This document shows, piece after piece, positions 50,569-62,827 of a stretch of 64,000 bases of DNA. The stretch is taken from assembly GCA_008694505.1 (NCBI GenBank), contig VZDJ01000594.1:6746948-6810947 (forward strand), written 5' to 3'. Below the pieces are notes generated by a model. The model saw only the letters and a list, made by a program, of their open reading frames with translations, did no database searches and had not been told where the DNA came from. How positions within the stretch are numbered: position 1 is the stretch's first letter; the number at the start of each line of letters is the position of its first letter. Source of the DNA: Cyanoderma ruficeps (Eukaryota > Chordata > Aves > Passeriformes > Timaliidae). Both the position numbers and the translations under genes were made by a program.

Positions 50569-52805
50569 TTCCACCTCTGCAAATGACTGAAAGCCATCAG
50601 GCTTTCACGATGGGAAGGGGAGGAGAGAAGGGAATCCATAGCTCAGCAGTATTATTCCCCCCACTTCCTTGCAAAACCTCTCTCACTGGAGCTTCATAGG
50701 CTCTCTTCTCCAAATTATTTATGGGAGAGGGGCAACCCACTCGACGCTGTATGTGCCATTATCCCCAGCTATTATCCAACAAGTAGTTAATGTTGTTTGA
50801 AGCAAGCATGATTCCTTCTGAGCTCCTCTGTGGCTGCTACTGCATGCCTAGGGCCTGGTTGTACTCCCTTAAAGTCGATGCTAAAACTTCCCAGCCTCAC
50901 AAGGTGGTTGTGAGGATAAGTTCATTAACGTTTGCCAGGCCCCCAGATATCATAGTGCTGGGAGTAATATAAGTATCTAGATAGCTAGTTCTCAAAGACA
51001 GCATCTCTGAGGGTCAGATTCTGCACTAGAAATTCCCTTATGCCCATCAATTAACATTTGCTCTTGAATATGTATGTATCATGATGTTTTCCTATTATAC
51101 ATGTTTAATTATGACTTATTCTCCAATAGCTATATAGGATATGGAAAGAAACATCACAGAAGCTAGAGTTTTGCAGACTACCTCAAGAAAAATAGGTTCT
51201 GAAAATCTGGAAGACTCTAAGGGTTTGGTTTTTTTGTCTGAATAGCTCCGTCTGAGTTGCCACTTCTCCGTAGCAAAGTGTTACTTATCCTCGTTGTGAC
51301 ATGCCCATGACTGTAAATATTTAAATATCCCTTATTCCCTTATGGTTTCCATTATAGTTTATTTCTGTCACAAGCAGAAAGATGTCTGGGTCATCCTTTC
51401 AGCCAGGATGAAAGACAAAATCAGGGCAGAGCAAAGCAGCAGTAGTAGTCAAGAGAAGTTTGCTGAGGGGCATATGTTGGGCAATCTTTTAACTGAACTG
51501 GAAAGTCTTGAGTCTATTTGAATTCTTAAAATCTAGTCTCACCTTTTTTCAACGCAGTGAGTCAAATTCACTGCTGATGAAATTCCACAGGCTCTGTTGT
51601 CAGTACCAAAATCATAAATCAGTGTTATAATCAAATCAGATCAGTATTGGAATGCTTAAGCTTGTCCTTAGTTTGAAAAATAGAAATGGAAGTCACCAGA
51701 AACAATCGTATGCATAAAATTAAATACACACTTAAATGAGTTTCATTGGATTGATGTTTTAATCTGGTTTTATGACTTTGGTAGCGAAACAGAATCATTT
51801 TGCTAAATTAAAATTAAATAGAATTGTTGAGAGGGCAAATTATTGCCAGATACAGTATCTGTAACTGGCATGAGGAACACACATACAATGCAGTTGGCTG
51901 CAAAGGCTTAACTTCTTAATTAATTTTCCTGAGGCTTAGCCTTTCATTTAAAATACAGCTGTTCCAGTTCCAGGGAAAAAATAAAAAATAAAAGCCACCC
52001 TTGGAGACATGGCCCAAATGTAACCAGCTCAGCAACGTTGGTTTGAATTTGCAGAGAGCCTGAAACCACATCCATGACACACAAATTTCTCTACCAAGTG
52101 TATCCTGAAGCCAACAAGAATCACGCTGTTTCAAACAGAGACATTGCTGGCTAATTTGTCATTTATTATAGCATTAAGAAACAATCATATTTTTAAGATC
52201 TCATCATTTTCAAAGACTGGATGGAGCATCTTCTGGAGGGCAGTGCAGGAAGACTAGAACTCGAGGCAGAAGGTGAAGATGGAGATATTAAGTTGGAGAT
52301 GTTGAGCAGCTCATTATTTCCTTTTAGCCTGCCATAACTCCCTGCTTTAGGCCTTCTGTTTGGGCTCCGAGCTCTTTCTGAGAAGGACTTGTACAACACA
52401 TGGCAAAACATCCCTCACTGTGCCTAGAAGCCCCAAATCTAATACCAACAATAAATAAAAGCAAGACTCTATTTTCTCAAGAGAATGGGCTTTGCTCTCA
52501 AAAGCTTAGAAACCACCCCATTTCAGCAAACGCATAAATCTCTACTGTAAAAACATTATGTCCATTTATATTTTTAAATGAATTCATTCCATTTGATCAC
52601 TTTGCTTTCAAATAGTTTGGCTGTTAATTGGATACAGGCAGGGCACACAGTCAGAGCACTCCAACTTCCCTGTTGGCTCCACATTTCCAAGCAGATATTT
52701 TGAGAGACAGGCATTGTCTGTTAAATGGGAGTTGTGAAACACAACTACACTGGGCAGTTTTAAAACTTTTCAGTTGCCTTAGGTAACTAGATAATTTTCT
52801 CTCTC

Positions 52806-52860
52806 TTTTTTTTTTTTTTTTTTTTTTTTTTTNNNNNNNNNNNNTTTTTTTTTTTTTTTT
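52806..52860. repeat. Long oligo-T tract containing an assembly gap
   Basis: Twenty-seven Ts (52806-52832), twelve Ns (52833-52844) and sixteen Ts (52845-52860). A TCTCTC run precedes it. The Ns mark unresolved sequence, and the true length of the tract is unknown. No target-site duplication or element body identifies it as a retroposon tail. Confidence 0.95.
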
Positions 52861-55800
52861 GCAATATTCCCTAGGTATTTGCTGCACTGTATGCCAGGGA
52901 AGAAAGCCCTGGAGGGAATATTAAGGTCAGGACGAGATGGAACTAACAATACACAGAATATTTCTACTGCAAGTAGCCGTCAGTACAGGGTTTGCCCTCA
53001 AATTCCCTGGTGTGCCTTAGTTACCATTGCTTCAGTATTCCCTGGGTATCTCTTGTGTTATGAAAGTCTCCTCTCCGCTGCGGGAAGGGGAAGAGCAGAA
53101 TAGAAAACTGAATAACAATGGGAGGAGAGGAACAGCAACCAGACAGTTATTCATGAAACTGTGGTCATAAATAGGGAAAACAGTTCCCTGAGCCCTGCTG
53201 CATCCTACAGTGTGTGTGCTCTCGTGGTCCTACAACCCCCATGGCCAGAGGATGTCCAGCACTCACCCAAACCACTGCTTCAGGCAGCTGCAGGACAGAT
53301 CTCGAAAAATTCATCTTACAGTGGGTTTTGCTGGGCAGTGTAAGCTGTCCCACCTTTGCCCAGGCCCTGCAGCCACTGCCATGCCAGCTCCTCAGGTTGC
53401 TGTTCAGTGGGCTTTGTGCAGCTCATCATTTCAATGTGCTCCTCATTTAATCCCTTACAGCTTTCACGTGGTGTAAATGTTTTTGCATCAATTGAAGAGA
53501 GCTGTAAATGCTATTGTCAGTTGGGTATAAGGGTTCGTGTATGTTTGACTGCAGTAACTCTGCTTCTTATTTCAACAGCCCAGCACAGTAGGGACAACAT
53601 TCTGCCATTACACAATAAAAGCTTTTCCGGGCAGGGCTGACACACTCTGAAAAGCAGAACAGATAGTGCAGTCTCACCCTGATGAAATTAGCAGGGGAGA
53701 AATATGAAATCTCCACCTTCCCTTACACACATTCAGGGGCATTTGGAATCCGATCTGAGTACGAATCTGAACAAGCTTTTTCTCTTCTCTCATCTTACAG
53801 CCTGTATATTTACTATATAAAGCACCGTATTTTCTAAGATGAAACAAGTGTTGTATTAGGAAGCAAGGAATACAATAAACCTTTAACTCCCAGGTCAATA
53901 ATCATATAACAAAAGGACTTGATGAAGTGCCCTCTATACCTTTTTTTTTAATATGTCAGCAGGAATAAAAACTGCTTTACTTTTTACATCAGCTTCAGTA
54001 CTTTAACCCAAGCTGATGGCAGGAAGCCTAGAGAATATTGCTAGCAGCCTGTTCTCTTATGACACCCACCCTTCATCTGGATGTAATATCTCAATATTGC
54101 TCCAGAAGATTGGATTTTATTTAGTCTTTTAGCATGATGTGAAAAAATGAACCAAATTCTTAGATGGCAGGGGTTTTGTCAATTAAAGGAGTCTAGTTTA
54201 CTGGGAGCCAGCTGAACAGCTGACTTTATCATATGCAGCAGATTAATGAATGCTACTGCTACTCAAGAGAAACAAGAGGTCATCCAAAGACTACTTTGTT
54301 TGCTCTCTTGGTACTTTTTAAAAAATGTTTATTTAAATACTTTTAAGGCAGGCCTGTTCAGTGCTATAAAGAACACGCCAGCTAATCTGTGATGCACACC
54401 AGCATCAAAGATCTCTCCTAATTTTCAGGTTGGCATCTAAAGAAGGTTTTGTGACCTCCCAGCTGGCTGGGGCTGTATTGTTTTTTAACACAACTCCCGC
54501 TAGGAGAGCAGAGAATGGGAGATGCTTTCTGCACCTTTCCGCTGCCCTCCTGTTACTAGACACATCAAACATTTTTGTGGTTTGGCACCTGACTTTACGT
54601 GGAAGAAACTTCAAATTAAGTCCTTAGAGCAAGGTTTTGAATGAGGGTCACTTACTGTACCAAAGTAGTCTGAAAATCATTTGTTTGGTCTTTCTTATAC
54701 TAAAAGTTTCTAAAAGTCTCAAGTTAATTTTGCACCACAGTGAAAACAAGAGCTGCAACATTTAATATTTCAGCAAAATACTTTTTTTTTCTTTTTTTTT
54801 TTTTCCTGGGAGCCTTGGACTTGAGAAATGATCATACTGGGTCTGCACTGTGCCCACCACCCAGCAACCCAACACTGGCAATGGTACAGCAGGGTGCTGG
54901 GGCCTGGGAGCAATTGCCACCTCAGCAGGATCTCATTGGAAAGCTCCAAGTACCCCGTTCCCTTCTATGGGAATGTTGTTGGCTTTTAAACTGCTATCTC
55001 TTGTTCAGTGGGGGACAAATCCCTGCTCCTACCAGGGCAGGAGGAGCTTCTCCCCACTTGGTGGATCAAATCCTCCCTTGAAGGCTCATAGATTCACAGC
55101 AGGGCTACAGTGAAGGCATCATTGCAGCCACGGGGGAGTAAAGCAAAAAGCATAAAACCACAACTGGATGTACAAAACAGAGGCTCATAGCTCTGACTGA
55201 AGTGATGCAGAGAGGATCCCAAAGTTCCTCATCTCCAAAACTCTCTGGGGTCCTTTCAGCTCTTTTCTTTATTTCCTGCATGATTCAACAGAGCAGAATC
55301 TCTTGACGCTCAGGCTTGACTCTCTCAGGTGTGCTTCCTCCCCCACCCCATATTCATATTAAAAGAATAAAAGGACCAAACACTGTAGATAACATTAATT
55401 CAGCATCCCCTAATCTTCTCACAGACCGCAATAGGTGCCTGGCTAAAAATACACTTTGATTATAAAGATGCAAGGGTTTCCTTTAATTCTCCAAGTGCAA
55501 TAACAAATCTTGGCTGCAGTAGAACATTTATTTTCCCATCTGGATGCACAAGAAGTAAGAGACAAGTTTCTTAGCACTTCCAGAGGAGAATTTATCTCTT
55601 AGCTGGCCAGATACTCATGGAAACAGCCTGTGAAAGGAGAAGGCAGTGGAGTCGCTTGGCTCCATTCCCACTATCACTAAAGGAATAGCTAAAAAAATAA
55701 ATCCATATTTTATCATTATTTTTACCTCCCAGTGTACATCGCTAAAAGGGTTTATATGCAGCCCTCTTAATTGGCACAGCCCCTGCTGGAAATAGAAACA

Positions 55801-58800
55801 TGCCTATGAATTGCTCATTCAGATTAGGCTCCCAGGAATATATTGTGCTGAGAGACACTCACTCTTATTTCCTGAATTGCTTTAACGATGAGCACTGAGC
55901 TGCTCTTCCTGCACTCCCTCCCTCCCAAGAACCCTGAGCTGCATGGCAAGGCAGCAGCTAGAAGCTCTCAACAAGAAATATCCGCACGTAAATACCAAAG
56001 CACACCTGTGAACAGCTGTGAGTGGGCCTTCAGATATTGTGTTTGCCAGCTAAACACATAATTCTCAATTAAGTGAGCAATTACCTGTTATTGTTTGGCC
56101 CTTGAAATTCAGCGTTGTGCTGAATCTATTCCCTGGCAATGATCCCAGTGAAAAAGCAAGTCATCTCTTTAGGGTACAGATCTATATTCTCTGGTAGTAG
56201 GATCACTAATGTTGTTTGGAAATAGGATTCACAAGTAAACTATGAAGACTTCAAAAGGCTTTGAGCATCTTCAGCTCCCACTGTAGAAAGGTTGTTTCTA
56301 AAAATCATGGCTTTCCTTTTCTTCTAGCTGCTTGTTCAAGAGTGTTGTCTACAAAGTTATATTGTTGTTTTTGCTGTTGTGAAGAGTGGGAGATAAGATT
56401 ATAAAATTTGGCAGGTCTAAGTTCTATAACAGGGTAAAAAAACTGCAGTGCTCCTGAAAAAATTCTCCTGAATTGTTACAGTGAAAAAGAACATCACAGC
56501 CAAGAAAACTGGGACAAGTTCATCTTCCAAAAGTGTTTGGTCAATAGGCTTGTGCATTGCAGGACAGATAAGGCTTTGTTTCCTTAAAAACTTGTAGTCA
56601 TGTTGAAGATTAAAGATCGTTAATTGACAACCCCAGACAAAGATTTTCTGGCTTTCAACAAATGAAAATTCTTTTTTTCCCGCTGAAAACCAAAAGTGGG
56701 TGCCAGACATGGATAAGGTCAGCATAGCTGGTAGAAAGAATCACATCAAACCTTTCTGGGGCTTTGTGAATACTTCCTAAAATATTGAAGAGAACATCCA
56801 AAAGAACTTGAATTAATCTAAACCCAAATTTTCTATCAAAAAAAAACTATTACCAAAGATTTTCCAGCAGTCTCAGCTGCAGTGCAGACCTGTGAGCGTT
56901 TATATGCAGACCACAGCTGTTTAAAACTGTGTACATGGGATAGATGAAAGGTTGACTTCAATCTAATGGTATTTTAACCTATTGTTTCTGGAAACCAGAT
57001 TATTTGAGTTGATAGGTTTCTGTTTCTCTTCTTATAAAAAAAAGCTAATTTCTCAGATAGCTTTTTAGCTCCTCAGTCCTGCAGAGGTGAGGGCAGCAGG
57101 AGAGCAGCCCCCAGAGTGCAGGTGGGCTGAGGACAGTGGAACCTGTTAGGCTTTGAAAACTCTTTAAGAACTGGGAAACAGCCACATTTCAAACCTGGAA
57201 AGAGCTGGAAGCAGGAGAGGCTTTTAAGTGTTGCTCAAAGTTAACTTGCACATTGGGTTGGGTTTTATTCAGTCCTGTCTCCTGCAGCACCCAACTTGGG
57301 CAATACGAATGTGATGCCACTCATGATGGATTGCACACAGGGCCAATTGGAGCCCTGCGAGCTTTAAAATTGATAGTACAGAGACCAACGGCGGCGGTGC
57401 AGTTTTTCCTCAAATGAAATGGAAAAGTGATTTAATAATTCTTTCTGTCTTAAATTGCTTAAAAGAATTTTAGACAGTTAAAAATTGCATGGATTTTGAG
57501 CCATATGTGTGAGAGTGGAAAAAAAAAATAAGGGTTTTGTTTTTCCTATTTTTAATATGAGCCAGATGAAACAAAAAGATTGTTTCCTTGCAAATATAGG
57601 TCAAGTACCAATGTAGGCTTTGAGATGGCTCTGTAAGTTATCATGTTATCTTTCTTTCTTGACAGTATACCATTATGTGGTGTATCATTTCAGCATTTAC
57701 TATCTTTCATGTTCTTTTATCTTCACACTAGGATTTCTTTCTAAATTCCAAACTGTGCATTTGGTTTCATTATATAACACTGGCTTTTACAAAACATGGG
57801 CTCTTCATATTCTTTGGTTTCATATTTGTCGACATCAGGCTGAAATAGTAAACCCGCTACGTCTATTTTATCTTGTTAAAGATAAAAACAATATGGCAAA
57901 TGAACTATTTGAGGGACACTGCTTTCAAATTAAAGGAGAGGAAAAAGTATTAAGTGTCACCACTGAGTTGAACTATATTGAAATCTTGAACTGAAGTGAT
58001 TTTTAAAAAAAAAAATTGAAAAAAAAAGGTGACCCAAAATGCTACAACTGTCATGCAGGACTCTATTATCTTAAATTATTTATTTAACATCTGGTAAATA
58101 TTATCCAAGCTATAGTACAGATAAATTGAATAAAAGAATACCAATGCCAGGGGAAAAGAAGAATTGCTTAATACTGTAAGTATATAGAACTGTTCCACAA
58201 AGCAGCTCATTCTCTCTCTGCAAGGGGAGATGAGAAGCATGGTATTGGGGTAAAATGCATCTGCTTCATTTCACCCTGAGTATGAAGCTATCAAAGCAGT
58301 TTTAGAGATTTAATTTAATCTCAAACACAAATTCTATGAAAACAGTCTGACAGCGACATGAAATTTTACATAACTTCTTTTACCCCTCCCCCTTTATAAT
58401 GCAGCTTCCCAGCTGATTCATTTTATTTTATCCTATGCGTATTGGGGATCAGATTGAATTTTCTTTGAGAAAAGAAAATAATTAAGCCATCTGTAAAGCT
58501 CTGGCTGGGCATGAACATAGCAGCACAGGATAGAGTTACTTGGAGGGGGGAATGAGGTCAAAGAAAAGTACTGCAGGGAAAAAAAATCAAGTTCTGTAAC
58601 ATGGAGAACAAAATAAAAAGAGGATGGAGTCTGAGAAGGGGGAAGGGACCTAAATTCCTTGTCAGTTTGTGGGTTACAAATGAAACAAAAGGCTGATATT
58701 AAATATATGCAGGTTTAGAGAATTTTTTTTTCCTAGGAGCTATTGAGAGCTAATTAAATTATGATCAAGCGCTAAGCATTTCTCCGTTGCTTCCACGGTC

Positions 58801-61800
58801 AGTTTCTACTCAGCCTTTCTTGGTTACTGGATACTGCTTACGAAATAAAAGAAGATTGATTCCCAAATATTTGTTCCTATTCCCTCTTTGTGGATTACTT
58901 TATACCACTTTTCATTCTTACAGTCTTTGCTTAAGCTGCAGGATATAAGGGCCCTATTCCGACTGCCAACTACAGCGTCCAAGATTAAGAGGCTGCTATT
59001 GCACCGGAGTTCAGGAGGGTAATGAGCAATTCAGACCACCAAGAGGCTGCAGCTGCCAGAGCCTGGCTCTGCACTCCCAACAGCGAGCAGCACTCAGGAC
59101 ACCCCAACTGTGCATGCACAGGCTGAGCACAAAGATTATTTCTCCCCACTCCACGCTCACTGTATTGGGAAACAAAATTTGGCAGCCGGCGCACCAGGTA
59201 CTGGGGTTGGCACGGTGCTGCTTCTCTCCCCCGGCAGCCACAACAGCCAAGGCAGCCTGAAGGCTCCAAAGAGCACTAAAGTCAGTGGGCAAACTGGGAT
59301 CAAGCATGTTGGTGTGAGGGTCAGGATAATACAGCTGGAAAAGGCTTCCAGTTTCATGCTGGATTTTAACTGCAGGCCGTGCAGGACCAAACTTAACAGC
59401 ATCCGCAGTCTCCTCCTAAGGGCCTCCTTCATCCCCACCTTTTGGCCCTGCTATGGGCAGAGAGGGCCTAGAGATATTATGTACCCATGAGCTCACAGTG
59501 AAGGGGTTGACAGACACATCTCCCAGCCTGACAGGGTTTTCTGTAGAGAAATATCTTGTCTCCTGCCCCAAAGCCAGTCGGTTGGAACAGTCGCCTGTTA
59601 ACCACTCAGGCTGATGACTTCTGTTTCAACACCCCAGGCTGTGGATGTCAAACTGTTTTCCCAGAGCCTGTTTTCCCAGGCCCTGCCACCTCCATGAGCA
59701 GCAACCACCCTGTACTGGGCTGCCCCTTGACCTGGGGAGAAATATCCAGACACATGAGAACAACCTGATGCTTAATCATTATGTAAAAACCCATAAAGGA
59801 AAACCAGAGGCCAAAACACAAGCCATGAGAACTTCCTCTGGTTAGTTCATGGGCAGTGTGGAAAGTTTGAACCCACTCACAGTTTCTGCAAATGGATAAT
59901 CATAAAGATTAAGTGAAATGCCACTGAAATCTGTAACTCACAGAGCCAAGAGCCTTCCTCTATAGTTGTTCCAAGGTAAAGCTTTGCTTGTAAGAAATAA
60001 TTTTCTGCCATACCTGGATTTTTTTTTGCAATCATGGTTAGTAGCAAATCTGAATCTGTCAGCACAGCAGTATAATTTAAATAGTACAATTCACAGCTGA
60101 CAGGGGATTTCCACCGACTTCACTTGGAAAATATGTCATTTGCTAGCTCTTGTTAACAGGTAGTAAGGCATCTGTTGCTTGCCCACGGTTACACAGACCA
60201 GTACGAGACATTACAGAGGAGAAAGAGAAGAGAGAAGGGTTGACAGCAGCAAGTCAGGTGCAGAAATGAAGCCTGTAAATTTTTGTAAAATGCAGAGCAA
60301 AGACCTGTTAGTAAGTTGCTGACACCTCAGTTTATCTGAACCGTCTATTGCGAAGTCTGTCTTGGAAGTTCTTGCTCCAAATGCCAGCCAAGCAAAAAAC
60401 CCAGATCTTGAGATAACCTCCGGCATCATCTGAATCATATTAGAAGTGAAGCTGCTGAAAGACTCGCAGTAAAATTCAACACAGGCAAGCACAGTAAATG
60501 TCTCCTTGAAGGGCAGAGGCACCTAAAGCATTATACCAACATTTTATCTGGTGTGTTGTACCCACCGTAACATCAAGCTCTTTTGGGTAGGTACATGCTG
60601 TCGCTGGAGTTCTCAAATTACCTTACCATGACCCAGCATTAATGCTGCAGGATAACAGGATTCCTTGTTTCTTTGTGGTCTCAGTCACAAAATGATGGGC
60701 TGAGAGAAAGTGGGTAAGAGGTTCTCTGTAACATCATCTTCCTCCCAGCAAATCACTAGTGAAATGAGGAAACAGGATTCTTCCCTTGCAAAGAACAAAG
60801 AAAATTCACTCATCTTTCTTGCAGTCTCCTTTATTTACAGGGACAGTGTCAAAATCTTCTCTTCCTGATTGCAAAAGGACCATCAGCAGAAGGCATTTTG
60901 CTTGATCAGAAACCTGTAAACCTACATTTCTGATTAATTCACTGTCCAAGGAGTCCTGTCTCCCTGCTCCTTCCCCTGACAATCCTTGAAGCTACTTCTC
61001 CTGCTGACTATTTCTCACTCTCTTTCTCCCACATGCTCAGATAATTGCAGTTAAAAAGAATGGATTCACCAGCCTCCTCATCAGTCTTTCAGCATTTTTT
61101 CAGGGGATTAAGTATGTGTCTTTATCATGCAACCCAACACCAAAAGTTTTGTTTGAACTATCAGTATAGAAGAGAGCATGTAGCTGTTCTTCAGCTGGAT
61201 TTGAAAGAGTGTTTCTCATGATTTTTCAATAAATCTGTAACTGCTTATAGATAAAGATCCATTTGATAACAGCTCTAAATATCTTTTGCTATAGCACTTT
61301 TAATATGCTAGCATTTGGGGTCTTTTTCCAGAGGAATTTGACCAGATTTTCTATTAAACTAACCACAACTTATCCCTTTACTCCAAGAGTTTGTCATTAT
61401 AAACTTTTTAAACAATGTTTTGGCAGGTGAGGCCTAATGTTCCCGAACTCATGCTACAGCATTAATGATAAACTCTTTCATAACCTACAAAGTCTAAAAG
61501 AGCTTTTTTCACTGATTATCCCCACTAGCTGTACTCCATCTTTCACCTTCAGTTAGGTCTATCCTTTATGGTGACAAATACTGAGGCTGGGAAGGTCTGT
61601 TTGCAATGTACTGTATACTCAGAAGGTCTTTATGTAATCTACTGTGAAGGTGGAGATGCTTCTAAAAAAGTTAAATAGGTTAAGAGAACTTATTTTAAAA
61701 GATTGTATTTGGTTTTTTTTTTTAATGGACAGTTATTCCTTGTTGTGCAACTGCACTGCAAAAAACCACACAGCAAGGTCTGGTTTGTGAAATGCAGAAT

Positions 61801-62730
61801 TTCTAGAAATGCAGTCTAGAATTAAAAGCACTTCGCAATTTATCCCTCTTTAGATCCAAACTGAGTATCTTTCAAAAAAAAATTCAATCAGTACAAAGAA
61901 GTTACGAAGCTCAAGAAGGGAATAGGAGACCTTATTTAGTATTTCTCTCAAAACCAGAATAAGTGATTAGTAAAATCCCTTCCAGCCTTAAAGTTTCCGA
62001 TCCAAGATAAGGATCCTTTTTGGTTTTTGGAATGCTGCAACAGCTGCAAGATAGGATTTTCTGAATGGTCTAAGTGAATCAACTTGCATAGAAAATGTGT
62101 TTTACTGATCACATAAGTGATTTCTTAGTTGCTATAAATTTTTTAGCTATTTTTAAGTTAAAAAAATATAGGCAAGTAGTACCTGGACTCTCATTGCTGA
62201 ATATACCTAAACTCAGTGTAGTGGCAACTCTGATACAAATCATCTGAAGATAATTTATCCTCATATTTACTCTTGAATGACTGGTAATATTAAGGGCTGT
62301 TTAGTGTGGCTCATAAGTCTTGAAAGCAAAGCCCTATACTTATAACTTGTGCCATCTTCACTCACAGGAATCATGTTTGGCTTCCAAATTCAAGGAAAGA
62401 AATCAAAGATCACCATAGACATTTGTGAAGTTTATCAAACTGCTATGGTATTGTAGGCCAGTTGTTTCAAGTAAATCACATAGGTCAGTTTGCCAGGGCA
62501 ACTGTTGCAATTCATAAAGAAAAATCACCAGTACTAAAAATAGTCCAGGACTAACCAAGATTCCTGACTGTGGAAAGATAACAAAAATTTCACCTGAAGA
62601 GACATTCCTATTGGCGTAAATAATATTTTGCAAAAGCTGTTACATAGTGTTGTCTGGTGTTTAATATTTTCATTACAGAGCTTACAGTCCTTGAATCTGT
62701 TTACAAGTTTGTATCTTTATTTTCCTTCAG
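52861..62730. other. Non-coding sequence, no recognised gene
   Basis: No known coding family, RNA gene or transposon. The part around 59.0-59.5 kb is somewhat G/C-richer and stop-poor, so overlapping frames of about 93-126 codons appear on both strands. None looks like a known protein, and CpG density does not reach that of an island. The part around 55.7-56.1 kb is AT-rich with homeodomain-like cores and reads like a possible conserved non-coding block, without further evidence. Confidence 0.65.
58458..58479. repeat. AT-rich hairpin (9-bp stem, 4-nt loop)
   Basis: ATTTTCTTT (58458-58466) and AAAGAAAAT (58471-58479) are exact reverse complements around GAGA, and an ATTA core follows directly. 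No RNA gene is implied. Confidence 0.6.
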
Positions 62731-62827
62731 GTGTAGGATTTAATCAGCTTACCCCTCTTACTAAAGGACATACCAGCTTTGGAGAAGGATGCCACGACAC
62801 TCAAATCACAGATTACATTATTATTAG
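62731..62827 (+). CDS. Candidate exon, unconfirmed (right end)
   Basis: A 97-nt segment follows an excellent acceptor (TGTATCTTTATTTTCCTTCAG) and ends at a good donor, TAG|GTAAGC. Only one of three frames is open: two leading bases, 31 codons, two trailing bases. The peptide starts VGFNQLTPLTKGHTSFGEG, contains a single cysteine and ends in isoleucines. An acceptor at 63138 would continue it in frame for 13 mostly hydrophobic codons to a TGA (63179-63181), across the local 26-bp duplication. No family is recognised. Its required incoming phase does not match the outgoing phase of the 46783-46852 segment. Confidence 0.17.

Larger units (their letters stand above)
46860..52805. other. Non-coding sequence, no recognised gene
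   Basis: No known gene or transposon. The stretch holds a purine-rich duplication at 47.0 kb, an alternating purine-pyrimidine tract at 50.5 kb, and AT-rich unique sequence between. The longest open frame of the window (minus strand, 49890-50408, 172 codons) lies here but starts at TTG and matches nothing I recognise. Two further splice-flanked segments (47375-47411 and a 71-nt one after the acceptor ending TTTTTACAG near 49.88 kb, before the donor CCT|GTAAGT) are open in more than one frame, so they carry little weight. Confidence 0.6.

Noticed and set aside
59011..59490. Stacked frames on both strands and higher G/C content, possible CpG island or gene
   Set aside because: CpG frequency is not island-like, the frames overlap in every phase, and no family is recognised.
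61960..62015. Sequence TCCCTTCCAGCCTTAAAG resembling the 3' end of avian CR1 elements
   Set aside because: Only about 20 nt resemble the consensus, there is no terminal octamer repeat and no upstream element body, so it is too weak to annotate.
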